Shown here: positions 33,310 to 42,216 of the stretch, one piece after another
Position numbering within the stretch: position 1 is the stretch's first letter
Layout of the letters: every line of letters starts with the position of its first letter
NCBI GenBank assembly: GCA_963807425.1
Contig: CAWEBZ010000006.1
Coordinates: 186,001-250,000, forward strand
Source: VRUE01 sp963807425
Lineage (GTDB): Bacteria > Actinomycetota > Thermoleophilia > Solirubrobacterales > 70-9
Direction of reading: 5' to 3'
Length of the DNA stretch: 64,000 nucleotides
Notes under the pieces: generated by a model
Database searches by the model: none
What the model was told of the DNA's origin: nothing
The model's input: only the letters and a program-made list of their open reading frames with translations
Translations under genes and position numbers: made by a program

Positions 33310-33356
33310 CCGTCTCTCCTCGCTGAGTCGCCTAATCGTTGGCCGCACAGCCAAAG

Positions 33357-33863
33357 CTAGCGCGCGGCGGCCACCTCGGCGTCATCGAGCGCCAGCTCGA
33401 GGCCCGGGCCCGGCAGGGCGCGGGCATCGCGGGCGTGCAGCACCTGGCCGCAGCTTTCGCAGATGCCGCGGTCGCTGACCGCGCCGCCGCACTCCTTGTG
33501 GACGATCAGCATCGGCGGGCCGTTGGGGCTGGGGGAGTGGCGGTCGCCCCAGCGCAGCAGGGCGACCAAGGCGGGCCAGAGGTCGAGGCCCTTCTCGGTG
33601 AGGAAGTACTCGTAGCGCTCGGGGTTGCTCTGGTAGGCGCGCCGCTCGAGGATGTCCTCCTCGAGCAGCCGCAGCAGGCGTGCGGAGAGCACGTTGCGGG
33701 CGACGCCAAGGCCCTTCTGCAGCTCGTCGAAGCGCCGCCTGCCGTTCATCACGTCGCGCACGATCAGCAGCGACCAACGCTCGCCGACCACCTCTAGCGA
33801 CCTGGCGATCGAGCAGATCTGTCCCGGATAGGCGTTGCCCAGCACTGAGTGATCTTCGCACAC
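33357..33863 (-). CDS. HxlR-family regulator with C-terminal zinc ribbon
   Basis: The protein is 168 aa. The winged helix reads CSIARSLEVVGERWSLLIVRDVMNG, FDELQKGLGVARNVLSARLLRLLEEDILERR in parts, and FLTEKGLDLWP. A C-terminal CGGAV...CESCGQ looks like a small zinc ribbon. It is divergent from the small ORF/thioesterase genes, with two GTTGC-N5-GCAAC sites between them, and next to aldehyde/acyl-CoA genes on its own strand; either set could be its target. Confidence 0.87.
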   Translation of the reverse strand: MCEDHSVLGNAYPGQICSIARSLEVVGERWSLLIVRDVMNGRRRFDELQKGLGVARNVLSARLLRLLEEDILERRAYQSNPERYEYFLTEKGLDLWPALVALLRWGDRHSPSPNGPPMLIVHKECGGAVSDRGICESCGQVLHARDARALPGPGLELALDDAEVAAAR

Positions 33864-33866
33864 TGA

Positions 33867-33915
33867 GTTGCATCACGCAACCGACTGAGCTAAGGTCCCA
33901 GTTGCATCAAGCAAC
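33867..33915. promoter_or_regulatory. Two GTTGC-N5-GCAAC operator-like sites
   Basis: GTTGCATCACGCAAC (33867-33881) and GTTGCATCAAGCAAC (33901-33915) are near-identical inverted repeats 34 bases apart, about three helical turns. The first touches the start of the HxlR gene, and TAAGGT (33892-33897) between them resembles a -10 box for the rightward gene. Binding by the adjacent HxlR protein is the natural hypothesis. Confidence 0.6.
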
Positions 33916-33920
33916 CCACC

Positions 33921-33971
33921 CGGTGACTTCGTCTTTTGTCGCCCATATGGCGAAAAAACGCGAAGTCACCG
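33921..33971. repeat. 51-bp nested palindrome
   Basis: CGGTGACTTCG (33921-33931) pairs exactly with 33961-33971. Inside, TCGCC/GGCGA around CATAT forms a second palindrome with flanking T and A runs. The centre, CGCCCATATGG, resembles the centres of the 50-bp elements at 24614 and 39154, while the arms differ. It lies 18 bases before a small coupled ORF. Confidence 0.5.
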
Positions 33972-33989
33972 ATCGAATGGAGGTACGCG

Positions 33990-34145
33990 ATGAGGCTGAT
34001 CCCGAAATCCCGACACCATGACCGGTCCAAGGCCCCGCGGATCGCGATAAGCCAGGCCGAGATCACCGCCGACCTGCTCTACCCGGCGAGGCCGCACGCC
34101 GCCCGCGAGCGCGCCGTGGCGTCCGACCGCAGGGTGAGCCGGTGA
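33990..34145 (+). CDS. Small ORF (51 aa) coupled to the thioesterase gene
   Basis: ATG 33990 has GGAGGT a few bases upstream (around 33978-33983), better than most starts in this window. The stop TGA overlaps the next gene's GTG start (GTGA, 34142-34145). The 51-aa product is basic (MRLIPKSRHHDRSKAPRIAI start, then LLYPARPHAARERAV). No family is recognised. It could be a small protein or a leader peptide that couples translation. Confidence 0.4.
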   Translation: MRLIPKSRHHDRSKAPRIAISQAEITADLLYPARPHAARERAVASDRRVSR

Positions 34146-34711
34146 GCGCAGAGGGCGTTGCGGCGAAGGGCGGCAACGCGGTCGAGGCGGCCCTTGCCTT
34201 CGCCGAGTCCAGCCCCGAGTCCAGCCGCAACCGCACCCTCGTCTGGCAGGACCCGGTGCCCACCGCGGCCGCCGGGGCGACGATGACCGGCATCGAGTAC
34301 ATGCAGGCAATCGTCGCCGGCGAGGTGCCGCCGCCGCCGATCGCGGTGACGATGAGGATGGGGCCGATCGAGATCGGTGACGGCCGCGCCGTCTTCGCGG
34401 GCGAACCGGGCGAGGAGCACTACAACCCGATCGGCGTCGTCCACGGCGGCTACGCCGCGACCCTGCTCGACTCGGCCCTCGGCTGCGCGGTCCACACCAC
34501 CCTTCCCGCCGGCGTCGGCTACACCTCGCTCGGCCTCGAGGCCAAGTACGTGCGCCCGATCAGCCGTGACACCGGCCGTGTCCTCTGCGAGGCAAACGTC
34601 CTCTACCGCGGCCGCCGCCAGGCCACTGCCGAGGCCAAGCTGACCGCAGCCGAGAACGGCAAGCTGCTCGCCCACGCCGTCGCCACCCTGATGATCCTGG
34701 GCGAGGCATAG
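34142..34711 (+). CDS. PaaI-type hotdog thioesterase
   Basis: The protein is 189 aa. About 45 N-terminal residues precede a hotdog domain with HYNPIGVVHGGYAATLLDSALGCAVHT in parts (YNPIGVVHGGYAATLLDSA), the catalytic-loop HGG and the following Asp, SLGLEAKYVRPIS and ATAEAKLT. This is the PaaI/YbgC-type acyl-CoA thioesterase order. It probably hydrolyses an aromatic- or medium-chain acyl-CoA; the substrate is not readable. GTG 34142 overlaps the preceding small ORF. Confidence 0.85.
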   Translation: MSAEGVAAKGGNAVEAALAFAESSPESSRNRTLVWQDPVPTAAAGATMTGIEYMQAIVAGEVPPPPIAVTMRMGPIEIGDGRAVFAGEPGEEHYNPIGVVHGGYAATLLDSALGCAVHTTLPAGVGYTSLGLEAKYVRPISRDTGRVLCEANVLYRGRRQATAEAKLTAAENGKLLAHAVATLMILGEA

Positions 34712-34746
34712 CAGATATGCAATAAGTACATATTCGCTATATTCCA

Positions 34747-35079
34747 ATGGTGAATACGCCTGGACAAGTGCTGCGGGAGGCGCGAGAGAGACACGCGATC
34801 AGCCAGAAGCAGCTCGCCATGCGAGCTGGCACGACCCAGTCGGCGATTTCACGGATTGAGCGCGACCGCATTTCGCCTTCGGTCGGAACCCTGTGTGAGC
34901 TGCTGTACCTGCTGGGCGAGGATTTGATCCTGGGGGCGGAGGGGCGGGACTTCGGGATCGACCGGACGCTGATTTCCGAGCGCTTGAGAGCTTCGCCCTC
35001 CGAGCGGGTCGAGTACGGCCTGGCAATGGCCGAGCAGCTGATCGCGATCAGCCCAAACGTCCGACCGGAGGCCGCGTGA
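34747..35079 (+). CDS. XRE-family HTH protein, putative antitoxin of an HTH-nucleotidyltransferase pair
   Basis: The protein is 110 aa. The HTH reads LREARERHAISQKQLAMRAG, TQSAISRIERDRISPSVGTL, and is followed by FGIDRTLISERLRASPSERVEYGLAMAEQL, given here in parts. That tail is often seen in antitoxins beside nucleotidyltransferases. TATATT at 34738-34743 is a strong -10; leaderless start at GTG 34750 is possible. The region before it is AT-rich with ATATG...CATAT repeats, a likely autoregulatory site. It overlaps the next gene by four bases. Confidence 0.8.
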   Translation: MVNTPGQVLREARERHAISQKQLAMRAGTTQSAISRIERDRISPSVGTLCELLYLLGEDLILGAEGRDFGIDRTLISERLRASPSERVEYGLAMAEQLIAISPNVRPEAA

Positions 35080-35597
35080 CCACCGAGCAGCTCCCTCCCC
35101 GGCCCCCCGACCTGCGCGCTTTGCTGAGGCCGCTCATTCGGCACGGAGTCGATTTCATTCTGGTTGGGGGCATGGCGGGGATCAGCCACGGCTCGAGCTA
35201 TCCGAGCTACGACCTCGACGTCGTCTATGCCCGCGACCCCGACAACATCGTGCGGCTGGTCGACGCCCTGCGGGATATCGGCGTCCGGCTGCGCGGTGCG
35301 CCTGCGGACCTGCCCTTCCTGCTCGACGCCAAGACGATCGAAAATGGCTCGAACTTCACCTTCGTCACGCCCCACGGCGATTTCGACATCCTCGGGCATG
35401 CGGACGGAATGCCCGCCTACGACGTGTTGAAGGCCGAGGCTCCGCTGCGTGAGATCCTCGGCCTAGAAGTCCGTGTCGCTTCGATCGATCACCTGATCGC
35501 GATGAAGCGCGCCGCGAATCGACCCAAGGACCGGCTGATGGTCGAGGAGTACATCGTGCTCGCCGACGAGCAGCGAAAGGGCGAGCCGGGCAGCTAG
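35076..35597 (+). CDS. Nucleotidyltransferase-fold protein, putative toxin
   Basis: The protein is 173 aa. The N-terminal HGVDFILVGGMAGISHGSS and the following YPSYDLDVVYARDPDN give the GG...G(S) and D-x-D signatures of the polymerase-beta nucleotidyltransferase fold. IDHLIAMKRAANRPKD is the common C-terminal helix of AbiEii/MenT-like and DUF6036-like proteins. The GTG start overlaps the XRE stop (GTGA). Such pairs act as toxin-antitoxin or phage-defence modules by modifying tRNA 3' ends or proteins in studied cases; here that is inference. Its end overlaps pepA (convergent) by four bases. Confidence 0.75.
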   Translation: MTTEQLPPRPPDLRALLRPLIRHGVDFILVGGMAGISHGSSYPSYDLDVVYARDPDNIVRLVDALRDIGVRLRGAPADLPFLLDAKTIENGSNFTFVTPHGDFDILGHADGMPAYDVLKAEAPLREILGLEVRVASIDHLIAMKRAANRPKDRLMVEEYIVLADEQRKGEPGS

Positions 35598-37030
35598 GAA
35601 GCCAGGCTTCGGGCCAGCGCCGTGAGCAGGCGGACGCCGTAGCCGCTGGCGTCGTTGCCGGTGTACTCGCGGCCGACGTCCCAGGCGGTGCCGGCGATGT
35701 CGACGTGGGCCCAGGGGGTGTCGCCGACGAACTCCTCGAGGAAGGAGCCGGCGTAGATCGTGCCGGCCTTGCGCTTGGCCGAGGCGTTGGTCAGGTCCGC
35801 CACGGTTCCCTTGGTCAGCTTCTTGTACTCGGGGTGGAGCGGCAGGCGCCAGACCAGCTCGCCGGTCTCCTCGCCCGCATGCTCGACCTCGCCCGCCAGC
35901 TCGTCGTCGTTCGAGATCACCGCCGCGTAGGTCGAGCCGAGGGCGATCATCACGGCGCCGGTCAGGGTCGCGATGTCGACGACCCGCTCGGCGCCGAGCT
36001 CGACCGCGTAGGCGAGGGCGTCGGCGAGGATCAGCCGGCCCTCGGCGTCGGTGTTGTTGACCTCGACCGTTTTGCCGTTGTACTGGGTGATGATGTCGCC
36101 GGGCTTGATCGCCGTTCCCGAAGGCATGTTCTCGGTCGAGGGGATGACCGCGATCAGGTCGACGCCCAATCCCAGCTCGGCGATCGCTCCAACGGTCTCG
36201 AGCACGGCGGCCGCGCCCGACATGTCCATCTTCATATCCGGCATGCCCGCGGATGGCTTCAGCGAGATGCCGCCGGTGTCGAAGGTGACGCCCTTGCCGA
36301 CCAGGCCCAGAGTCGCTCCGGCGCCGCCGCCGGAGTAGCGCAGGACGATCAGCTTCGGCTCCTCCGCCGTTCCCTGACTGACGGCGACCAGCCCACCCAT
36401 CTCCTTGGCCGCGATCTCCGCGCGACCAAGGACCTCGGCCGCGACCGTGTCGTGGGCGGCGGCGATCTCCTCGGCGCGGCCCGCCAGATAGGAGGGCGTG
36501 GCGACGTTGGAGGGCAGGCTCTGCAGGTCGCGGGCGCGGTTCTGGGCCTCGGCGCAGACCCGCGCCGACTCCGCTGCCGCGGCGACGCCCTCCGGCGCCA
36601 GCAGGGTGAGGAACTCGAGCGCGGGCGGGGCCGGGTCATCCGGGCTCTCGCTCTGGAAGCGATCGAAGCGGTAGGCGCCGAGGATCGTGCCGGTCACCAG
36701 GCCCTCGGCGATCGCCGCATCGTCATCGGACTCGGGGAGCGCCCATGCGAGCGAGCCCACCTCGAGGCTGGCCGCCTCTTTGGCAACCAGCGCGGCCGCA
36801 ATGCGGGCGCGCTCGGCGTCGAGCTCCTCGCGCTTGCCGAGGCCGGCGACGAGGACCCGAGCCGGACTCTCCGGGTGCAGCACCGCAAGCTTCTTGAAGG
36901 TGCCCTTGGCGTCGGCGGCGCCGGGAGCGGACGCCAGCTCGGCAGGCAGATCCTCGCCCTCGTAGAGGCCGACGGCGAACAGCTCTGCATCGACCTGCGG
37001 GATCTGGCTCTGGCTTACGGAGACCTGCAT
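35594..37030 (-). CDS. pepA: Leucyl aminopeptidase (M17)
   Basis: A cytosolic dizinc aminopeptidase, 478 aa. Metal and active-site motifs are GLVGKGVTFDTGGISLK, MDMSGAAAVLE, and the family signature NTDAEGRLILADAL. The N-terminal ~160 residues form the hexamer-specific domain. The family also includes DNA-binding PepA, but no context suggests that role. The gene is divergent from the thiolase gene with a 121-base gap. Confidence 0.95.
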   Translation of the reverse strand: MQVSVSQSQIPQVDAELFAVGLYEGEDLPAELASAPGAADAKGTFKKLAVLHPESPARVLVAGLGKREELDAERARIAAALVAKEAASLEVGSLAWALPESDDDAAIAEGLVTGTILGAYRFDRFQSESPDDPAPPALEFLTLLAPEGVAAAAESARVCAEAQNRARDLQSLPSNVATPSYLAGRAEEIAAAHDTVAAEVLGRAEIAAKEMGGLVAVSQGTAEEPKLIVLRYSGGGAGATLGLVGKGVTFDTGGISLKPSAGMPDMKMDMSGAAAVLETVGAIAELGLGVDLIAVIPSTENMPSGTAIKPGDIITQYNGKTVEVNNTDAEGRLILADALAYAVELGAERVVDIATLTGAVMIALGSTYAAVISNDDELAGEVEHAGEETGELVWRLPLHPEYKKLTKGTVADLTNASAKRKAGTIYAGSFLEEFVGDTPWAHVDIAGTAWDVGREYTGNDASGYGVRLLTALARSLAS

Positions 37031-37151
37031 GGGGGCGCGAGTCTATGACGTTGCGCACAGCGGCTGAGCGAAACCTCCCGCTATCGTCCCTTCCTGGGCC
37101 AGGCGGCCCGTCATCGAGCCGAGATCCGGCACAACCGACAGAAAGGCAGCC

Positions 37152-38336
37152 ATGCCCAGCACAGTGATCCTTGGAACCGCACGCACGCCCTTCGGCAAGA
37201 TGGGCGGAACCCTCTCCTCCCTCGATGCCACCGACCTCGGTGGTCACGCGATCTCGGCAGCGCTGGAGCGCTCCGGCGTCGCCCCCGAGCAGGTCCAGCA
37301 GGTCGTTTTCGGCCAGGTTCTTCAGGCCGGCCAGGGGCAGATCCCCTCGCGCCAGGCCCAGATCAAGGGCGGGGTGCCGAAGGAGGTGCCGTCGGAGACG
37401 ATCAACAAGGTCTGCGCTTCAGGCATGCGCTCGATCGGCATCGCCGACATGGCGATTCGCGCCGGCGACACCGAGGTCGCGGTCACAGGTGGCATGGAGT
37501 CGATGAGCCAGGCGCCGCACCTGCTTCCCGGGGCCCGCTTCGGCTACCGGATGGGCCATGTCGAGACGATCGACGCGATGGTCCACGACGGCCTCACCAA
37601 TCCCTTCACCGAGAAGCAGATGATCAACGAGGCGAGCGAGGTCTCCAACGAGCTCGAGATCACCCGCGCCGACATGGACCGCTTCGCGGAGCGTTCGCAC
37701 CGGCTCGCCGCCGAGGCCACCGACGCCGGCCGCCTCGCCGACGAGATCGCCGGCATCACGGTCAAGTCGCGCAAGGGCGAAAGCACGATCGAGGCCGACG
37801 AGGCGATCCGTGCCGAGACCACGGTCGAGACACTCGCCGGACTGCGGGCGATCGGCGGCGAGGACGCCACCCACACTGCTGGCAACGCCCCCGGCGTCAA
37901 CGACGGCGCTGGCGCGATCATCGTCGCCTCTGAGGAGTGGGCAGACAAGGAAGGGCGCACGGTCCTCGCTCGTGTTCTCGCCTACGGCACCGTCGCCGAC
38001 GACTTCCCCTACCTGGCGAAAACTCCGGCCAACGCGGCCAAGCAGGCGCTGGAGAAGATCGGCAAGAGCCCCGAGGACGTCGACCTCTGGGAGATCAACG
38101 AGGCCTTCGCCTCGGTCGCTCTCAACTCGATGCGGATGCTTGGCGTCGACGAGGAGAACGTCAACGTCAACGGCGGCGCGATCGCGCTCGGCCACCCGAT
38201 CGGCGCCTCCGGCTCCCGCATCGTCGGTTCCCTCGTCCACGAGCTGGGACGTCGCGGCGGTGGCCTCGGCGTCGCCGCGATCTGCTCCGGCGGTGGCCAG
38301 GGCGACGCGATCGTGATCGAGGTCAACGGCTCCTAG
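37152..38336 (+). CDS. Acetyl-CoA acetyltransferase (thiolase)
   Basis: The protein is 394 aa and catalyses condensation or thiolysis of acyl-CoA. The catalytic Cys is in INKVCASGMRSIG (residue ~89), the His in GGAIALGHPIGASGSRI, and the second Cys in AAICSGGGQGDA, with NEAFA between. The length and motifs fit a degradative or biosynthetic class II thiolase. It could supply acetoacetyl-CoA or end beta-oxidation together with the acyl-CoA genes around it. ATG 37152 is preceded by GAAAGGCAG, a moderate ribosome site. Confidence 0.93.
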   Translation: MPSTVILGTARTPFGKMGGTLSSLDATDLGGHAISAALERSGVAPEQVQQVVFGQVLQAGQGQIPSRQAQIKGGVPKEVPSETINKVCASGMRSIGIADMAIRAGDTEVAVTGGMESMSQAPHLLPGARFGYRMGHVETIDAMVHDGLTNPFTEKQMINEASEVSNELEITRADMDRFAERSHRLAAEATDAGRLADEIAGITVKSRKGESTIEADEAIRAETTVETLAGLRAIGGEDATHTAGNAPGVNDGAGAIIVASEEWADKEGRTVLARVLAYGTVADDFPYLAKTPANAAKQALEKIGKSPEDVDLWEINEAFASVALNSMRMLGVDEENVNVNGGAIALGHPIGASGSRIVGSLVHELGRRGGGLGVAAICSGGGQGDAIVIEVNGS

Positions 38337-38357
38337 GGTCGGGACACTGCGGGACCC

Positions 38358-39143
38358 ATGTCTCGCGCTGCCGCTTTCTTTGACCTGGACAAGACCCTGA
38401 TGGCGGGGTCGTCCGGGATGCAATTCGCTCGCGTCGCGACCCGGCAGGGAATCGTTCGCCGCCGCCAGCTGGCGAGCTGGGGCGTCGAGCATCTTCGCTA
38501 CCGCCTGCGCGGCACCACCGACGAGCGCACCGCGGAGGTCCTGCGGGTCGCCCGTGAGCTGATCGCCGGCGTGCCGGCGAGGACGATCGACCGCATGGGG
38601 CCGGAGGTGATGGCGGAGATCCTGCCGCGCATCTTCCCGCAGATGCTCGACGAGATCTACGCCCACCAAGACGCCGGCCGGGCCACTTTCATCGTCAGCG
38701 CCGCCGGCAACGGCGTGGTCGAAGCGCTGGCTAGGGTTCTCGGCATGGAGGGCGGGATCGGCACCCGCTACGAGGTCGACGCCGAGGGCAACTTCACCGG
38801 CCGCTTCGACGGGCCCTTCGTCTACGGGCCGGGCAAGGTCGAGGCGATGGAGAGCTTCGCCGCCGAGCACCAGATCGACCTCGGTGCCTCCTACGCCTAC
38901 TCCGATTCGCTCTCCGACCTGCCGATGCTGCGTGCGGTCGGCAACCCGGTCGTGGTCAATCCCGATCCGCCGCTGACCGAGATCGCCCGCGAGGAAGGCT
39001 GGCAGACGATGCGCTTCGAGCGGCTCGGCCGCCGCCTGGTCGCGGTCGCCGTCACCCTGCTCGCGACGATCGCCGGCTTCGGCGGCTCGCGCATCGCCGC
39101 CCGTCGCAAGCCGCCTCCCCGGCGCTTCGCCGCCCGCCGCTAG
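38358..39143 (+). CDS. HAD-IB family hydrolase (SerB-like) with C-terminal membrane segment
   Basis: The protein is 261 aa. Motif I is FFDLDKTLMAGSS (nucleophile and acid Asp), motif II FIVSAAGNGVVEAL, and motif III/IV YAYSDSLSDLPMLRAVG. This is the HAD-IB subgroup that includes phosphoserine-phosphatase-like and PlsC-linked enzymes. A hydrophobic segment (LVAVAVTLLATIAGFGG) and a basic tail at the end suggest membrane attachment, which fits a phospholipid-related substrate better than free phosphoserine. Substrate unknown. Confidence 0.85.
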   Translation: MSRAAAFFDLDKTLMAGSSGMQFARVATRQGIVRRRQLASWGVEHLRYRLRGTTDERTAEVLRVARELIAGVPARTIDRMGPEVMAEILPRIFPQMLDEIYAHQDAGRATFIVSAAGNGVVEALARVLGMEGGIGTRYEVDAEGNFTGRFDGPFVYGPGKVEAMESFAAEHQIDLGASYAYSDSLSDLPMLRAVGNPVVVNPDPPLTEIAREEGWQTMRFERLGRRLVAVAVTLLATIAGFGGSRIAARRKPPPRRFAARR

Positions 39144-39150
39144 CCACCCA

Positions 39151-39206
39151 GGAGACGTGCCACTAGTTATGTGCCCGTATGGGTGCCTAACAAGTGGCAC
39201 GTCTCC
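39151..39206 (+). repeat. 50-bp palindromic element, copy 2
   Basis: GGAGACGTGCCACT (39151-39164) pairs exactly with 39193-39206, and the pairing continues inward (AGTT/AACA, one mismatch) around a 20-base centre. Bases 39154-39203 match copy 1 (minus strand of 24614-24663) at 42 of 50 positions. It lies 14 bases before the TAGACT hexamer and 29 bases before the mutase ATG (counted from 39203). Confidence 0.65.
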
Positions 39207-39219
39207 CGATGGGCGCATC

Positions 39220-39225
39220 TAGACT
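39220..39225 (+). promoter_or_regulatory. Candidate -10 box (TAGACT) of the mutase gene
   Basis: TAGACT ends seven bases before ATG 39233, so transcription would start at the start codon. The same CATCTAGACTG string occurs before rpmE at 54868-54878. No -35 hexamer is evident; the palindrome occupies that region. Confidence 0.5.
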
Positions 39226-39232
39226 GCTCTGC

Positions 39233-40852
<1,620 letters not shown>

Positions 40853-40865
40853 GCTCCTCGCCCCG

Positions 40866-41285
40866 ATGGAGGCCGCCACCGCCCGCAAGATCCGCGTTGT
40901 CGTCGCCAAGCCCGGCTTGGACGGGCACGACCGCGGTGCCAAGATCATTGCTCGTGCCCTGCGCGACGCCGGCATGGAGGTGATCTACACGGGGCTGCAC
41001 CAGACCCCGGAGCAGATCGCCGAGACGGTGATCCAGGAGGACGCCGACGCGGTTGGCCTCTCGATCCTTTCCGGTGCGCATATGACGCTTGTCCCCAAGG
41101 TCGTCGCGCTGCTCGCGGAGCAGGGCGTCGACGACGTCCTAGTCACGGTCGGTGGCACGATTCCGGCCGAGGACATCCCCGAGCTGAAGAAGCTGGGGGT
41201 CGCCGCCGTCTTTACGCCTGGAGCGGGAACCGACGAGATCGTCGAGTTCATCCGCGAGGGCGCTACAGAGCGCCATCAAGCGTGA
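40866..41285 (+). CDS. Acyl-CoA mutase cobalamin-binding small subunit
   Basis: The protein is 139 aa, a stand-alone B12-binding domain with the base-off signature KPGLDGHDRGAKII (DxHxxG, the His that ligates cobalt), SILSGAHMTLVPKV and VTVGGTIPAEDIPELKKLGV. It pairs with the catalytic half encoded 14 bases upstream. The MeaB chaperone for such mutases is encoded at 28464-29426. Confidence 0.93.
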   Translation: MEAATARKIRVVVAKPGLDGHDRGAKIIARALRDAGMEVIYTGLHQTPEQIAETVIQEDADAVGLSILSGAHMTLVPKVVALLAEQGVDDVLVTVGGTIPAEDIPELKKLGVAAVFTPGAGTDEIVEFIREGATERHQA

Positions 41286-41311
41286 CGTAGCGCACTCTGA
41301 ATAACGCATTT

Positions 41312-41356
41312 GGGCGTTGTGCGCGCACACCGCCCGATGCGCTTATGAGCGCATCG
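41312..41356. repeat. Two adjacent palindromes upstream of etfB
   Basis: GGGCG/CGCCC encloses GTGCGCGCAC (41312-41335). Immediately after, CGATGCGCT (41335-41343) pairs with AGCGCATCG (41348-41356) around a TATG loop. They lie just before the etfB -10 box and may be regulatory or the end of the preceding mutase transcript; there is no T tract. Confidence 0.4.
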
Positions 41357-41363
41357 TCCGATG

Positions 41364-41397
41364 TATAGATAGACTGATTGACTGGTCAGTCAACCAG
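41364..41397 (+). promoter_or_regulatory. etfB promoter with overlapping TetR-type operator
   Basis: TATAGA at 41364-41369 is a good -10 box. Directly after it, 41374-41397 is a near-perfect palindrome: CTGATTGACTG, GT, CAGTCAACCAG, with one mismatched pair. It covers the expected transcription start, the classical place for a repressor. Its length and centre suit a TetR/AcrR-type dimer. The cognate regulator is not adjacent. Confidence 0.6.
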
Positions 41398-41424
41398 CTG
41401 AGAACTAGCCAAGGAGGCTTGAAC

Positions 41425-42216
41425 TTGAAGATCTGCGTCCTGGTCAAGGAGGTTCCGGACGCCGCCGTTCAGAAGCGCATCGACTCCAACACGATGCGTC
41501 TGGACCGCAGCGGCGAGAAGAACCTGAATCCCTTCGACACACATGCCATCGAGGCCGCCATGCAGATCAAGGAGGGTGGCGCGATCCCGGTCGAGGAGGT
41601 CGTCGCAGTGACGATGGGCCCCGATTCCGCGGTCCGCGCCCTGCACAAGGCCGTCGCCCTCGGCGCCGACCGCTCGGTGCACCTCTCCGACGATGCGCTG
41701 TCCGGCTCCGATGTCTGCGCCACCGGCTACTCGCTCGCCAAGGTGCTCGAGTCCGAGAGCCCCGACCTGGTGCTGCTCGGCCAGCAGTCGGATGACGGCG
41801 AGTGCTACACGATCGGCGCCGTGGTGGCCGATCACCTGCAGATGCCGTCGCTGACCCAGGTGATCAAGATCGACGTCACCGACGGCAAGCTGCGGTGCGA
41901 GCGTCAGGCCGAGTACGGCTACGACACGGTCGAGATCGAGCTGCCCGCCGTGATCAGCGTTGGCGACGCGATCAACGAGCCGCGCTACCCGAGCCTGAAG
42001 GCGATCATGGGGGCGAAGAAGAAGCCCCTCGACGCCAAGGCGACCGGCGACGTCGGCATCGACGGCGGCATGGTCGGTGAGACCGGCTCCAAGACAGCAG
42101 TCCTCGCACTCAACCCGCCGCCGCCCAAGGAGGCAGGGGAGATCATCGAGGACGAGGACACCAACGAGACGGTCGAGAAGATCGTCGCCTGGCTAGACGA
42201 GAGGAAGCTGATCTAG
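41425..42216 (+). CDS. etfB: Electron transfer flavoprotein beta subunit
   Basis: The start is TTG 41425, seven bases after AAGGAGG (41411-41417), giving the normal N-terminus MKICVLVKEVPDA. The protein is 263 aa. It has TMRLDRSGEKNLNPFDTHAIEAA and DLVLLGQQSDDGECYTIGAVVADHL in parts, as in actinobacterial EtfB. With EtfA it carries electrons from acyl-CoA dehydrogenases to ETF-quinone oxidoreductase. It abuts etfA. The promoter carries a TetR-type operator. Confidence 0.92.
   Translation: MKICVLVKEVPDAAVQKRIDSNTMRLDRSGEKNLNPFDTHAIEAAMQIKEGGAIPVEEVVAVTMGPDSAVRALHKAVALGADRSVHLSDDALSGSDVCATGYSLAKVLESESPDLVLLGQQSDDGECYTIGAVVADHLQMPSLTQVIKIDVTDGKLRCERQAEYGYDTVEIELPAVISVGDAINEPRYPSLKAIMGAKKKPLDAKATGDVGIDGGMVGETGSKTAVLALNPPPPKEAGEIIEDEDTNETVEKIVAWLDERKLI

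Noticed and set aside
37419..39218. A 599-codon minus-strand frame opposite the thiolase and HAD genes
   Set aside because: The plus-strand genes have all catalytic motifs; the antisense product has none.
41312..41356. Rho-independent terminator of the mutase operon
   Set aside because: The stems are good but no T tract follows; they adjoin a promoter instead.
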